Shown: positions 1 through 12,695 of the stretch, one piece after another
Layout: each line of letters begins with the position of its first letter
How positions within the stretch are numbered: the first letter of the stretch is position 1
Source of the DNA: Aldrovandia affinis
Lineage: Eukaryota > Chordata > Actinopteri > Notacanthiformes > Halosauridae
Direction: 5' to 3'
DNA length: 64,000 bases
Assembly: GCA_029706075.1 (NCBI GenBank)
Contig: JAINUG010000005.1
Location: forward strand, 7,305,001-7,369,000
The notes under the pieces: model-generated
The model's input: only the letters and a program-made list of their open reading frames with translations
Databases searched by the model: none
What the model was told of the DNA's origin: nothing
Position numbers and translations under genes: made by a program

Positions 1-756
1 TTAGTAGTGCAGTGGAGCAACCTTCGATTGTTAAGTGAAATGGTTTCACATAGAGCTAACTTCATGTAGCATTATATAGCACTCAACAAACAAGAAACAG
101 ATACGTGTGAAATGGCTGTTCTAAATACTAAGACTCAGAGCATGCAGAACGCAGGTGGACCAATGCAGTTTTCCTCTGTTAGCACATGACACCGCTTATT
201 TTCCCTACTGTATTAATTAACATTTGGCCTCAAACAAAAACATGGTTAAGTTTCAATTCACCATTAAAATGAAATGTCCTATAACCCAAGAAATGTGTTC
301 TTGTAAAATAAAAATACAAACAAATGCAATTTAGTCTACCGTTTTAAACATGGGTGGGTCCAAATAAATATCTGAGCCTATCTAACCTGTAGGCAGTTAG
401 ATACTGTAGAGTAAAGTCATTATAGGCACGTTCTCTTTGTAAAGCCAGGATTATTTTGTTACAGTTTTGAATAAGTATAACGAATACACTCACAAGCACC
501 AACTTTAAAGCTCTGCACTAGCTATAGGTAGAACCCTGAGAATGCTGAAGATTTCAATTTAGCTGTATGCACTACCACAGTAGAATGTCCACCTGTTTAT
601 GACAGACTGAACACTCAATGCAAGACTTACATGGAACGCACTTTCAACAAATGACTCAAATTTATAAGCACAGTTTTGGCAGCTCAAATGCACAATCTAT
701 AAAGACCAGTGCATTCGGGTACAGTATATTTATTTATTTCTATAAGTTACATATAC

Positions 757-814
<58 letters not shown>

Positions 815-990
815 ATAACAAATATAACAAATATAACCTGTGATTCTTTTAAACTGTGATTATAAAGCTAATCATTTATCACCTGAACTAAATCAGGGCA
901 AGCAAAGATTAATATGTTTACGTAAGATGAGAAACAGGTGTTGCGCCTTTGCCCCTTGCATTCCCACTGTAAAATGAAGACACTGGATAG
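1..990. other. Non-coding flank, tlk1 intron 1 side
   Basis: No gene or recognisable transposon was found in this stretch. It is AT-rich and lies downstream, in the tlk1 reading direction, of the only tlk1 exon seen, so it is probably tlk1 intron 1. It holds the CA microsatellite listed separately. Confidence 0.4.
761..812. repeat. (CA)n microsatellite
   Basis: About 26 uninterrupted CA dinucleotides follow an A-rich run. The tract is probably length-polymorphic. Confidence 0.95.
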
Positions 991-2772
991 TAGGAATGGT
1001 CTCAATCCAGGTATCAATCTCTACATTATAAAACAAGTACAGATTTTGTTTTTCTTTTATCAAGAGCTCGCGCCTGTAGGTGTCACTGCAGCAATCTTTT
1101 CACAGCAACTTCGAGAAGTACGGAAGGCCCATTGAACCATCCGGGCATTAGCAATGACAGATGCCATAAAACCAGTGCCTGCTAGCAGAGGCGCGGGAGG
1201 ATGTTTTGACTTAGGGGTGCTGAAATCCAAAACGAACAAATATAATGTTATAATAACACTGGTATTGAATAGTATTGTTTTATATCATTTTGATGCAGAA
1301 TTCAGTTCACTGACATGCCATTTGTAATGTATTTAGTGTTTCAAGTTATTAAATACATATTTAAATTGTAGTGACAAACAGAAGGACATGGCCAGAACAT
1401 GAAAACAAGATGACACATGAACAGAACATTAGTGCTGGCTGCCACAGAGACGCAGCTCAGCCTTGGAACCTAGCTAGGTTGTCAAGGCAAAGAGCGATAC
1501 ATAAACAAACATGGAGGCACACATAGAAACAGTCACTTCATGGTGACTAGCTACCACTGCTCACTAAAATAACTACAATGTCCTTTAAAGTTTCATTAAC
1601 GTAACTTGTGGTGCGCAGCGGCAACTTTGTTTTAAATCAGGTCTTACTTTATAATCACGACAGTCAAAAAGCTGTTGCAGGCTTTTTGAAGAATTTGCCA
1701 ATACATTTTGAGACATTTTGAATATAAATGTAAAAACACAACAGCTCAATCAATGGTTACTTCTTGATAGCTAGCTAACTCGCTTGCTTGCATTGCTAGC
1801 TACGTTGATAGATTTTTTTTTTCTGCATGCCTATCTGGTGATTGGTCAATTAAATGGGTTTTTTAAAACAAACACAAAAAGAAAACATTTAACCTGAGTC
1901 TGTAAGCTTTGCCATTCAGTATTGAAATACTCTGGTAACATGACAAACTTACGCGTTCACCTGATTAGGCACCACGTGGATGTGATGACTGACAGCCAGC
2001 AGCTAAATTTGTGGATCCTGAACAGCCAAAACTGGACAAGGCCTTCATCTACAGTGTCTGTGGCAGTTTTCATCTGTAAGGCCATACGCCCTTATAGTGT
2101 TGTGGAAAACAACGGAACATGGTACGCTACGCCATACCAACGCAAAAACATGACTGAAATAGCAGTCCTGAAGCTATATGCGGAGGCAAATAAAAACATT
2201 GTTGCATCGCTTGAGTCAGCGGAAAGAGTAAACTTTTAGTTTCACTGGTCTTTACTATGTTCTGCACTGCAGTCTTATGTGACTTTTGTTTTTTACTTTT
2301 CTTAACACAGTGAGTGGTTAAAAATAACTTAATTATTTGCACTATTTTCCAAGGCACACTGTGTGTGTTTCATTTACACTAGCCTATTTCCAAAGACACT
2401 GTTCCATTTGCACTATTTTTCAAAGACATATAGAGTGGCAAAAGTGTATGTGTTAACATTTATTCCAATGCACTACAGCACATATAAGTGTGTATTGTTG
2501 ATATTGTTTAACTTGCCAAATAAGGATTGGAATGTTAAAATTTGTTTTTAGCTCAACTGGCAATTTCTCCCTTCATACCATGCACATGATCATAATCACA
2601 ATACTCAGAACATACAGTGTATAATATGTATTAATTCTTTGTTAATTTCAGTCATATAATGAATATAATATTGATATATCGATATTATGTGAAGTGTTGA
2701 ATCGAAACGTATCGTGACCCATAGTATCGAAATCGAATTGTATCATGAGGTTCTTGCCAATACCCAGCCCTA
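991..2772 (+). mobile_element. hAT transposon relic with 8-bp target duplication
   Basis: The octamer CTGGATAG stands at 983-990 and again at 2773-2780, as expected of a hAT target-site duplication. The ends are short imperfect inverted repeats starting TAGG, and the right end reads inward as TAGGGCTGGGTATTGGC, typical of fish hAT elements. Inside, plus-strand codons at about 1,915-2,240 resemble a ZBED/hAT transposase: a BED-finger end (NLRVHLIRHH), then a stretch containing RPYSVVEN and one containing TWYATPYQRKNMTEIAVLKL. The segments between these blocks are much shorter than in the family, so the gene is internally deleted. It is a dead copy inside tlk1 intron 1. Confidence 0.75.
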
Positions 2773-2780
2773 CTGGATAG

Positions 2781-4129
2781 CACACTAAAATAGCCACATT
2801 GGAACAGTCCAGTGGCTGTAAACGGATGGTCACCTCATGTATTGTGATGGTGTTTAAAGGGCAGGTTGATCTCCTCGCAAAGCTGTTCAATTAATTTAAG
2901 AACCCCAGGTAGAGCTTGTTGCCATTGATATCACTCTCAGGCCTTCAACAAATCTTCACATCTTCAACTGCCTCACCTATGGCTTTGTGGCTAATGAGTG
3001 CCATATTTAAACACACAAACAACCATATATATATGAACATATGGTGTAGAAAGACAAGTAAATTGTATATCACACCAAATTAGCAAATTCAAATGGGATA
3101 ACTACAACTACCCTGTGATACAACAAAAAGTGTTTTCCATTGCAAGACAATACAAACTCCACACAATAACTTAATTTGGGCAGTAACTGTATGTAGCTCC
3201 ACCATTTTACCAAACAGTAATACTCGAACTCAATACCTAGATGGCTAGTTAGCTACATTTAAGAAGTGGTTAACCGAAGACGTTAAAAAACTATCTAAGC
3301 CAGCATAAAGGATGTGCATTCATAAAAATGATACGCTCGAGCCGCGGAACGTCCATACTACTTCCACAATCATAGAACATGTCATATTATTCAATGATGG
3401 AAATGCTTCCCTCTCAATGCAGTTTATTCTACATGAAAAAGAGACATCGCTATCTATCCCAGCTATGAATACACGAAACCGCACGCAACCATTGTCCTAT
3501 GCATCGTACACGACAGTTTATTTACTTTAATAAAAATGTGTCATCGCCTGGCTAATTGATTCCAAAAAAGGCGAAGGAAGTTGGCACCGACCATTTATGT
3601 TAATAACGTCGTTATTGAACTCGATTAGCTAACTAGCTAGGCAGCTAAGTCGTTCCGTTCATGTGACAGTCCGCCAGGTCACTCTGGCAAAACTCTTCTT
3701 CTCGGAACAAAATCCATGGGTCCTCCATGATGTCAGAAGACCCGACCCTTTTTATTATCAGACATCTTAGCAAATAGCTAAGACACAAATGAGCGTGCAC
3801 TTCTATTTAGCGAAGTGTACACTCTTGATCCGAGGCTGATCAAACTTAGACAGATTTCCTATTCGGGTAGCCGGGATTCATGTATTGATGCAATCAGTAT
3901 AACAAATAAATATTACGAGCCGTTTTCCGTTTGGCCTCTTGAGATTTTTTTAATACTCCATATCAAGCAGACACCTATTGACTGGCTGTACTGTAGTACA
4001 GTAACCTAACCCACGGCCTCGGCGTAACTCGATTGGGACTCGTATTTTCCGACAGCTCGTTGCACGTACAACAAACATCTTGAAATTCCTAGAGATCACA
4101 CTTATACGAGTAATATAGTCTTACATTAC
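2781..4129. other. tlk1 intron 1 (near part)
   Basis: This is non-coding sequence next to the tlk1 exon. I searched the minus strand for the next conserved tlk1 segment (ELHSLDPRRQELLEARFTG in mammals) and did not find it, so intron 1 is at least 4.1 kb. No repeat family was recognised. Confidence 0.45.
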
Positions 4130-4262
4130 CTTCCTTGGCCTTCACCGGTACAGTGATATGCTGCTGAGAAATCAAGCCCGGTGTTGGGGACGCGGAGAGA
4201 TGGGACCAAGATGGCGTCCCCTCCAAACTTCCACCACTTCCACTGTTACTTTGGACACTCAT
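4130..4262 (-). CDS. tlk1: tlk1, first coding exon (Tousled-like kinase 1, N-terminus)
   Basis: TLK1 is a nuclear serine/threonine kinase of S phase that phosphorylates the histone chaperone ASF1. Only exon 1 is here: 44 codons plus one base. It starts MSVQSNSGSGGSLEG and contains PSWSHLSASPTPG, closely matching the start of vertebrate TLK1 as I recall it (MSVQSSSGSLEGPPSWSQLS). The exon ends GAAG before the donor GTAATG at 4129, leaving phase 1. The frame is open further upstream, but the ATG at 4262 matches the family start. The kinase domain lies outside the window, to the left. TLK2 is less likely because of the N-terminal match and the neighbouring genes. Confidence 0.85.
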
Positions 4263-5620
4263 CAAGCTACTTTTTGGAACGAGAAAGCAAACAAACACGG
4301 GCGTCAGTGGCAGTGAGACATTGTGATTTCTGAAACTTGCACACATCTGGCATCAATCAATCCCTTCAAACTGACCAGCAAAAATAGTCAAATTATTTTT
4401 TTTAAACACAAACCTCCCCACACCTCTGCAGTGCGTCTTGAAGTAGCCTGTTAGTGAAACCTTTGCATTGAGCGTCACGCATCGCTTGTGCAAACACTAT
4501 CGCGAGGCTCGTGCACCTCGGACAAAAGTGCTACTGATAAAAATGGTATATCAAATAAAGACCATCTGAAAACAAATGAGTGGCGTATTTTTAGGAAATT
4601 GTCTATCAACTATTGAGACATAAATTAGAACTTCCGTTTAAAATGATGTATTATAAAATTGTATAAGATGTGCATGTTAATTGTGAAAAAACGTTAACTT
4701 TATCGGGATGTGGTGAGGATTTCATAGGCAAGATAAAACCGTTAAATGTTGGAAAGTGAGCAATTGCAAGGAATACGTAAAACAGTATGTATAAGCGTCT
4801 AACTGGTAGTAAATATGACGGGAGGAGGGATGGGCTTTACTGGAAACATCACAATTTCATATACCATTAATTATAAACTTTAGCCGACACAGCATTTTGC
4901 TTTCCCACAATTCATTATGCCTGTTTGTGACGTAACTTTAACCCCTGCTGGGCTCGAAGCAGATGACTGCAGAACCTGTCAGTCAGATAGCCTAGCGCTT
5001 TCAGCTTCGAAACATGTTTGTGAAATGCGTAACACTTTTGCTTTATTGTGAATAATCCAACAAAGTAAAACTATATGGCATGTTTCCTTGGGTGCATCAA
5101 TTGTGTTAATAAAAGCAAAAACGTCTGATATGTGAAGGAAAATCCGTCTAATATACAATGTATTACATTTTAAATATCACTTTGGCAAAGTTGATTATTT
5201 TGGAAAGTAAATCAAATTAACTTACAATGAGTCAAATTTATAATTAATCTATCTATTCAATAGAAATGGACCGAATATATAAAACGTATAACACCGTAAT
5301 GGATATAAGCTTCAGGTATAAAAAATCTTTTAATTTTTTTCTTCAGTAATGGCCAATTAAGGTGTATTAATACCTAGTTAGGGCTTTCCAAGACTTCTGG
5401 ACTTGGAGAGATGTTTAATTGAAATGTAAATGCGCAGTAGGCATCGTTAATGAGCATATTACATATGTGTATAAAATGGAGTATAAAAATTATCATCATC
5501 ATGCAAACAGAAAAGATTACAGGGTCAAATGTCATGGTTGTTTATTCTACATTGTTTTGGGGGGTTTCTGATTGACTGGCTTATATGGCTGACCGGTAAT
5601 ATTGTATTACCTTGTCTTCA
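4263..5620 (-). promoter_or_regulatory. tlk1 5' UTR and upstream region
   Basis: This sequence lies directly upstream of the tlk1 start codon on its strand, so the 5' UTR and core promoter should be in its first few hundred bases. No TATA box or clear CpG island could be assigned by eye. No other gene or repeat was recognised. Confidence 0.3.
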
Positions 5621-5785
5621 GTAATAATAATAATAATATATATGCTATTTAGCAGATGCTTTTATCCAAAGCGACTTACAGTAGTGAATGCATACATTTA
5701 TCAGTATATGTGATCCCAGTGGGAATTGAACCCACAACCTAAGTGTTGTCAACACCATACTCTACCTACTGAGCCACACAGAACC
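5621..5785 (-). mobile_element. tRNA-derived SINE with L2-type tail (copy 1)
   Basis: Read on the minus strand, this begins with a tRNA-like head (GTGGCTCAGTAGGTAGAG, then B-box-like GGTTCAATTCCCAC). It ends with GTAAGTCGCTTTGGATAAAAG followed by CTGCTAAAT and an ATT-rich run, which is the 3' tail shared with L2 LINEs in fish. A second copy of the family lies at 11,893. Confidence 0.8.
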
Positions 5786-7199
5786 ACAGCTAATATCACA
5801 AGCTAATCAGCTAATGTCACAAGCTAAAGAAGGTAAAAATCCTGAACCACAGAGAGAATTCAGATTTGAGCATTAACATCTACAGCACCTACACAAGAAA
5901 ACTTGCACCAAGGATGTAACACAAGCAAAGGTTTGGCTTTATTCAGTGTGTGTGATTATTTATAAGTTTAGCCCTAAAGAAAATTGTGGGTACTGTACAT
6001 AGCTCATAGGAGACTATTTTGGATTGGAACAAACAAGATGGTTAAACTGTGTCCTGTTCAATTCCACAATGCTTTAATCTTGTTTGACTTCCTGCATGAA
6101 GTCCATAGGTGTCGCATACACGGGTCCTGAACATCCTGGGCACTTGCCCGCCTGTTACAACCTGCTTATTTGTTATGCACAGCCACTGCTTGCTGAAGGG
6201 ACTCATTGATGTAACTGCAATGGCTCCTCTCAAAGAAAAACAGCCGGGCTCCATTTTCTCACACTCTGCGAAAAGCCCCTCTATTCAGTCCACCGCCCCA
6301 GAGTTGCAGATCCCCTGGCCTGTGCTTTTGTCTCTTGATTGCACACTTTCCAAACTGTTTCAAGGCATACACTATGTCATGACATAAAGATCTAAAATAC
6401 ATTTAGAAAAGGATGCGGTCAAAGCGATTGCAGGGGATCCTGAAAAACAAATATTGAGGGAACCATAGACTGTTTGACTGGATATTGCTGCCGCTGTTAT
6501 TGCGAGTTCTTGCGATTAAACAAAAGCTGAGTTCAGGATCCCCAATGTTCTCTTCAAAGATGCATTAGCAGGGGCAAAGTTTAAATGACATACATATTTC
6601 TGTTTTATAAACTGTTTCAGATAACTGAAGGGATATGATATGTCAAAGTATGTGTTATTTGTTATATGTTATATGTGAATATTAGGCTCATCTGCAAAAT
6701 GTTAAGTGTAAAATAAACTGATATAGTACTTTTAACTCATATTTTTAATCTATATTGTTTTATCTACTGGACTCATATTTTTGTACTATGATCGAATTTA
6801 CTTACAGTATATCAAAGTTAATTTAACAGTATTTGCTATGTTGTGCTGCTCTTTTTGTGTACTTTTATTTTTTTGGTGACTATGTATTAATCTTATAACA
6901 AATATTTCCTGATAGACGGTAATTGTATAGGTAGTGAAAATGGAAACACCTGGGTAAATGAGCAAGCAAGTTATCACAGCAAGTTGTTTGTTTAAAGAGT
7001 AAGGAGCAGTCTTGCTCAGCACTATCCATTTGTCATACAGTGAAGCAAGCCTCTAAAACTCTAAAACTAGCAAATGGTTGTAAGTTAATCGGCACAGCCA
7101 ATCTGTAGTCATTTCGGAGTCAGTTCTCTGTGATGTCAACACAGAACTCAGTAAACAAACAAATCAAACCAACCTCGCTAACCCTACATGGCTTGTCCA
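5786..7199. other. Intergenic DNA, nothing recognised
   Basis: Neither strand shows a credible exon, structural RNA or repeat family. Short open frames lack homology to anything I know. Confidence 0.4.
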
Positions 7200-8655
7200 C
7201 CCAGTCTTGTTATGTTAGCGGCAGGCAATCAACCCCCCAGCGACAATGACTTGGCCAATGTAATAGCTGCAACAATTTGCCATCCAAACCCCACCAGCGC
7301 TGCCCGGTGTTGTCGTTCTCCTGTCCACTCTGCGCTTCTAGCCAGAGTACCGACCTGATCCTGATTGAAACATCAACATCTTTTCTGGAGGATATTACCC
7401 GATGGTGGATAACCAATCTCATCAGCTGGCATCTTTCTCTGTTCCTGGTCTCACTGTCCACTGAACGAGGTGATACTGGGTTCCACTGCGACACGGATTA
7501 TCATCAGACCCAATTCTGGTTGCAGTCCTCTGTGCTGGCGGGGCATGCTGTGTGAAATGCATAACTGCTACATTGGATTTCATCGCTCTCCAGGGTGACC
7601 CATGGATTCTTCTCCAAGATCTATGCTACAGTCCTGTTACTATTTTGTCTGTCTATCTGCTGCATGTATGCCCCAGCAAACTTGCTTTTACATCTGGAAA
7701 AATTATGTGCCTGACATTACCCAAGGAACCATTGACTTTTGTTTACCAGCTTGAGACGTCTTGGCATTCTCCACTAGAGAGACTCTTTGTCTTCCCTCTC
7801 GGTATGTTAACTGTTACTTACCATTGTACCCTTATCTGAAATAGTTTCATGATTCATTCTAATTGTCACCAATGACAAACTCTGATAAAAGTAAACAGAC
7901 TCGTAGCATATGCTCTGTTTGCGGACGCTTAATGTACATCCAAACCCAGGCCCCATTGCACAATCATGGCTCAGCAGGCCCTAATAATCTATCTTTTGAT
8001 GATTTCTACAACTGCAAATCTATGGGTTTCCTTCAAATAACATTCAAAGCTTATTACTAAAACTTGACCATCTGACAGCATGGGTACACACTACTAACCC
8101 AGATGCTCTGACATATCAGTCCAGCTTCAGGTCTGGCCACGGGTGCATTACAGCAGCCCTAACTAAAAGTATTAAATGACATCATATTCTCCATTGATAA
8201 CGAGAAGGTCTGTGTAGCCAACTTTATAGATCTAGTAAAGATCTTTGACTCTGTAGGTCATGCTATTCTTCTGCACAGACTCCAACATTTCCATGACCAG
8301 TGTGAGTGTCTCCTGGTTCACGAACTACTTTGCCAACCATGTCCAGAATTTTAAAGCCGAACATGTTTTGCCAGAACCACTATCCATCACTAAGGGAGTC
8401 GCACAAGGCTCCATTCTAAGCCCCATTCTCTTCTCCATTTATATCAATGATGTCTCCCAAGCAGTTGGTAGCTCCTGCATACACTTGCATATCGATGACA
8501 GCATCTTATATTCAGTAGGCGACTTCCTCGACAATGGAGCATCCAATCTACAACTCAGTCTTACCAAAGTTCAACAGACTTTTCACAGCCTGCACCTCAT
8601 TCACAATGTGAAGAAAGGCAAATGCATGCTGTTTGAAAGAAAATATTAAATAAAG
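7200..8655 (+). mobile_element. LINE A, segment 1 (5' region, endonuclease start, part of RT)
   Basis: This is the first piece of an old non-LTR retrotransposon of the CR1/L2/Rex group. After about 650 bp of 5' UTR-like sequence (left edge uncertain), a frame from 7,873 shows CSVCGR followed by a HNHG zinc-like pattern, then SLLPKLDHLTAWVHTTNPDAL, the usual start of the endonuclease in these elements. It jumps directly to RT sequence (QSSFRSGHGC), so most of the endonuclease is deleted. RT blocks GVAQGSILSPILFSIYIND and HIDDSILYSVGD follow; the catalytic YADD is degenerate. The piece stops at the point where L2 copy B is inserted. Confidence 0.65.
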
Positions 8656-8659
8656 AAAA

Positions 8660-11350
8660 ATGTAGTTGTCGGTGTTGTGAACTGCCAGTCCGCTGTCCAG
8701 AAGGCCGATTTCATCTCAGCCCTACTCTCCCTGCAGTTCCTGGCGCTCACGGAGACGTGGATCACTCCTCAGAACACGGCCACCCCTGCTGCTCTCTCCG
8801 CTGCCTACACCTTCTCCCACACTCCACGACCCACAGGTAGAGGTGGAGGGACAGGTATACTGATCTCCCCCCTGTGGAGATTTGGTATTGTTCCTCTTCC
8901 TCACTTCTCACCCTCCTCCTTTGAATTTCATGCTGTCACTGTCACTGTTCCATGTAAACTGCACATCATTGTTCTTTATCGGCCTCCAGGTCCACTGGGG
9001 AGTTTCCTAGATGAGATGGATGCCCTACTCAGCGCTTTCCCTGAGGATGGCACTCCCGTCTTACTCCTCGGTGACTTCAACCTCCCGCTGGAGACCCCTC
9101 AGGCCTCTGCATTCCTCCCCCTGCTTCAGTCCTTCGACTTCACCCTGGCTGAATCCCCATCCACCCGCAAGGCCTGTAACCAACTGGACCTGATCTTCGC
9201 TAGGAACTGCACATCACCCAACATTACGGTATCTCCTCTACATGTGTCTGACCATTGCTTTCTGTCTTTCTCCCTCCCCCTCCCCTCTGTGCCTAAACCA
9301 TCCTCACCTGCTCCCACTGTCCTTGTCCGTCGCAACCTCCGCTCTCTCTCCCCCGCTGCCCTGTCAGCTACTGTTCTATCTTCCCTTCCCCCTACTGATG
9401 CCTTCTCTCAGCTACCTGCTGAGGAGGCATCATCCACCCTACTTTCCTCTCTCTCCTCCTCCTCCTTTGACTCACTCTGTCCTCTATCCACTAAACCTAC
9501 GCGCCTCCGACCCCCCGCCCCCTGGCTAACCGACTCCATTCGGGCTAACCGACTGAAACTGCGAGCGGCAGAAAGGAAATGGAGAAAATCCAAATCCCCT
9601 GTAGCTCTGACTGATTTCCACACACTCCTGGCTTCCTTCTCCTCTAACCTCTCCTCTGAGAAGGTCGATGACATTCGCAACTCCTTCCCCCCAACCTCTC
9701 CCTCACCCATCTTGCTACCTAAACCTCTCACCCCTCTGTCCTCCTTCTCGCCCCTCCCTGACTCAGACATCCTTCAACTTGTCCTCTCCCACCGTCCCAC
9801 CACCTGCCCTCTTGATCCCATTCCTTCCCCCTTCCAGTCCATTGCTATGGACATCCTCCCCTTTGTCTCCAATGTCATGAACTCCTCTCTTTCCTCTGGC
9901 TCTGTCCTCTCTTCCCTCAAATGGCTCATGTTGTCCCCCTCCTCAAAAAACCCTCTCTGAATCCTGCTGTCATTTCAAACTACCAATCTGTCTCTCTCCT
10001 CCCATTCCTTTCCAAAACGTTAGAGCGGGCTGTCTATAACCAACTGTCTGCTCATCTCTTACAGAACGACCTGCTTGATCCCAACCAATCTGGTTCAGAG
10101 CAGGCCACTCCACAGAGACTGCTCTCCTTGCGGTCACTGAGGCTCTTTACGGGGCTAAGTCCCAATCCCTTAGCTCCGTCCTCCTCCTCCTCGACCTGTC
10201 GGCAGCATTCGACACCGTGGACCACCGGATCCTGCTCTCATTTCTCGTCGAGATGGGAATCTCTGGATCTGAGTTGACATGGTTCGAGTCCTACCTGGCT
10301 GACTGGTCCTACCAGGTGGCCTGGAGAGGATCCCTCTCCTCTCCCCACACCCTCTCTACCGGAGTCCCACAGGGCTCGGTGCTAGGCCCCGTCCTATTTT
10401 CTCTGTACACCAAGTCACTTGGCTCTGTTATTTCTGCTCATGGTTTTTCCTATCACTGTTATGCCGATGACACTCAACTCTTTCTCTCCTTCCTCCATCT
10501 GATACCCAGGTCCCGGCACGGATCTCTGCATGCCTGGCTGACATCTCCGCATGGATGTCCACCCACCACCTGAAGCTGAACCTGGGAAGACAGAGCTGCT
10601 CTTCCTCCCAGCGAAGGGCTCCCCGATGATTGATGCGTCAATCACCGTGGAAGGCTCCATAGTGTCTCCGTCCCAGTCTGCCAGGAGTCTTGGAGTAACC
10701 CTGGACAACCAGCTGTGCTTCTCAAGCCATATTGCAGCAATCACTCGGACCTGCCGATTCTCCCTCCACAACATCCGGAGGATCCGACCGTTCCTCACCC
10801 AAGAGGCCACTCAACTCCTAGTCCAGGCCCTGGTGATCTCATGTCTGGACTACTGCAATTCCTTGCTGGCAGGCCTTCCGGCCTGTTCCATCAAGCCACT
10901 GCAACTAGTCCAGAATGCTGCCGCTCGCCTGGTGTTCAACCAGCCGAAGTTCACCCACGTCACCCCTCTACTCTCCTCTCTGCACTGGCTCCCCATCGCA
11001 GCACGCATCAGATTCAAATCACTGGTGCTTGCTTTTCAAGCGGCCAGAGGTACTGCTCCCCCTTACTTCCAGTCACTCATCACTCCCTACACCCCTCCCA
11101 GACCCCTCCGCTCCACCTCCTCTGGTAAACTGACTGTCCCTTCCCTCCGGGCACCTGGCAGCTGCTCCTCGCGGTCCCAGTGTTACAGGTATGGTACGCA
11201 GATGCCTGCAATGATGTCTATTGCTGTATTACTGCACTGATCTCGTGCGCTAACTATGATTGTTCCTACCATGTATTAATGCACATCTTGTAAATTGCTC
11301 TGGATAACTGTTTCTTGTTAAACACTTAAAAAATAAAAAATGTAAAATGT
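8660..11350 (+). mobile_element. L2-clade LINE, copy B (endonuclease + RT, 5'-truncated)
   Basis: This is an L2 LINE inserted into LINE A. The long frame 8,677-9,960 carries the apurinic-type endonuclease: LALTETWITP, LLLGDFNLPLE and VSDHCFLSFS are visible. The RT continues in other frames: SNYQSVSLLPFLSKTLERAV, then [20 protein letters not shown] and HCYADDTQLF, with the catalytic YADD intact. C-terminal blocks RLVFNQPKFTHVTPLLSSLHWLPI follow. The 3' end has the L2 tail (AATTGCTCTGGATAA) and TGTAAAATGTAA repeats. Several frame changes separate the domains, so it is inactive, but it is close in sequence to copy C and so fairly young. Confidence 0.85.
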
Positions 11351-11892
11351 AAGGTGCAGGACAAACCCCAGCCACCCTCCACTAAGGTCCCCTATCCTTT
11401 TTATTTCAGGATTCCAGCCCTGGGGCAACCAAAACGGCATACAGACAGGCAAGTAAAAAATTAATTCAAATTCATAAAAAGTAGGACATACAGTATTTTT
11501 ACCCTGACCCCAATCCACTTGATTTTCCCTACCCCACTGTAACAACAAGGTCCGTGAACTGTAAAGGCAGGGAAGGGAAGCTCCACCCCACTCTCACCAC
11601 AAGTTGGCAACCCGCTTAACCCACAGAAACGCACTGCACTCCACACAGCACACTCCCCTGTTCCACACACACTTTTAGCAACCACCCTGCCCAACCACTC
11701 CCGTAGCTCCCACCGCCCCCTTAACACCCTTTTCCTCCAGAAACCAACAACTGGGGCCCTCACTCACACCCACACAACACACAACAGCAAAGAAACACAC
11801 AAAAAATAAAACCACACAGGGGAGGTAGTGTCAGGCTGTGCCACTTCTGCCAGCCCTAGCTCACCCCAAAAATACAAAACAAATACATATTA
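11351..11892. other. Unclassified C-rich insert between L2 copy B and a SINE
   Basis: This 540-bp stretch is rich in C and A on the plus strand and does not continue either neighbour or LINE A. It is probably another repeat or a piece of one. No coding sequence was recognised. Confidence 0.35.
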
Positions 11893-12040
11893 ATATATAC
11901 CATTTAGTAGATGCTTTTATCCAAAGCGACTTACAGTAGTGAATGCATACATATATCAGGATATGTGGCCCCACGGGAGATTGAACCCACAACCTAAGCG
12001 TTGCTAACGCCATGCTCTACCAACTGAGCCACAGAGAACC
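11893..12040 (-). mobile_element. tRNA-derived SINE with L2-type tail (copy 2)
   Basis: Same family and orientation as the copy at 5,621. The minus-strand head reads GTGGCTCAGTTGGTAGAGC, with a B-box-like GGTTCAATCTCCC and the tail GTAAGTCGCTTTGGATAAAAG. Confidence 0.8.
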
Positions 12041-12211
12041 TCTAATTGTCACCAGTCTCCCACAAATCATGTGATGGCTCTGAACTAGTTGACTCTGAGT
12101 TTGTCAGCTCCTATAAATACCTTAGTTTATGGTTAGATCACTCACTATCTTTCTAGACACACATCAACTACTTAATCCAAAGTAAAGATGACCTGGTAAA
12201 GATGACCATCC
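12041..12211 (+). mobile_element. LINE A, segment 2
   Basis: LINE A resumes here: one plus-strand frame reads SSYKYLSLWLDHSLSF, the usual post-RT block of these LINEs, followed by HINYLIQSK and a short stretch matching VKMTI. It is cut off by the Ty3/Gypsy element that begins at 12,212. Confidence 0.6.
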
Positions 12212-12695
12212 TGTAACGATTCGACCGGCAATCAGAAATTTCCCCAAATCACCAATCAGGAAAAGCAGAAGACACGCCAAGAATGCACCAAGTTAATCCA
12301 GGTCATTACGGACAGCTGTTATCACTTACTGGGAGGGTATTTAATCAACTGGCATTCTCCATTCATTGCTTGGACATTGTTTAGTTTCGCCTAGACAAAC
12401 TCGCTTTCGTTTTCATGATCTTGCGTCTTTGTAAAGTTGATTCTTGTTTTTGTTTATTATTAGAGTTCCTCTGTTTAGTTAAATCCGTGTTTTGGATTAC
12501 GTTTTGGATTTGCTGTTTAGCTAGCTTTGTTTGCTCCAGTTCATTTATCATTTTGGTTTGTTTTGTTAGTTATTTGCGTGTCGCCACCGACATTGTTTTG
12601 CCTACGTTAAGGAAAATAAATACCTTAAACGTATTTCCGTATTTTGGGTCTCTTTCGCGCCTGCATTTGGTTCCACCCCTACTACACTCCTGACA
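12212..12695 (+). repeat. Candidate 5' LTR of the Ty3/Gypsy fossil
   Basis: A 484-bp block starting TGTAACGATTCG and ending CTCCTGACA, the TG...CA form of an LTR, with an AAAATAAATA poly(A)-type motif near 12,610. Retrotransposon coding sequence starts directly after it. No matching second LTR was found in the window. Confidence 0.55.

Noticed and set aside
618-818. Open frame rich in Thr-His repeats
   Set aside because: Produced by the CA microsatellite.
8722-9880. Several long open frames on both strands beside the L2 endonuclease
   Set aside because: They are shadows of the C/T-rich L2 coding sequence with low-complexity composition and no family match.
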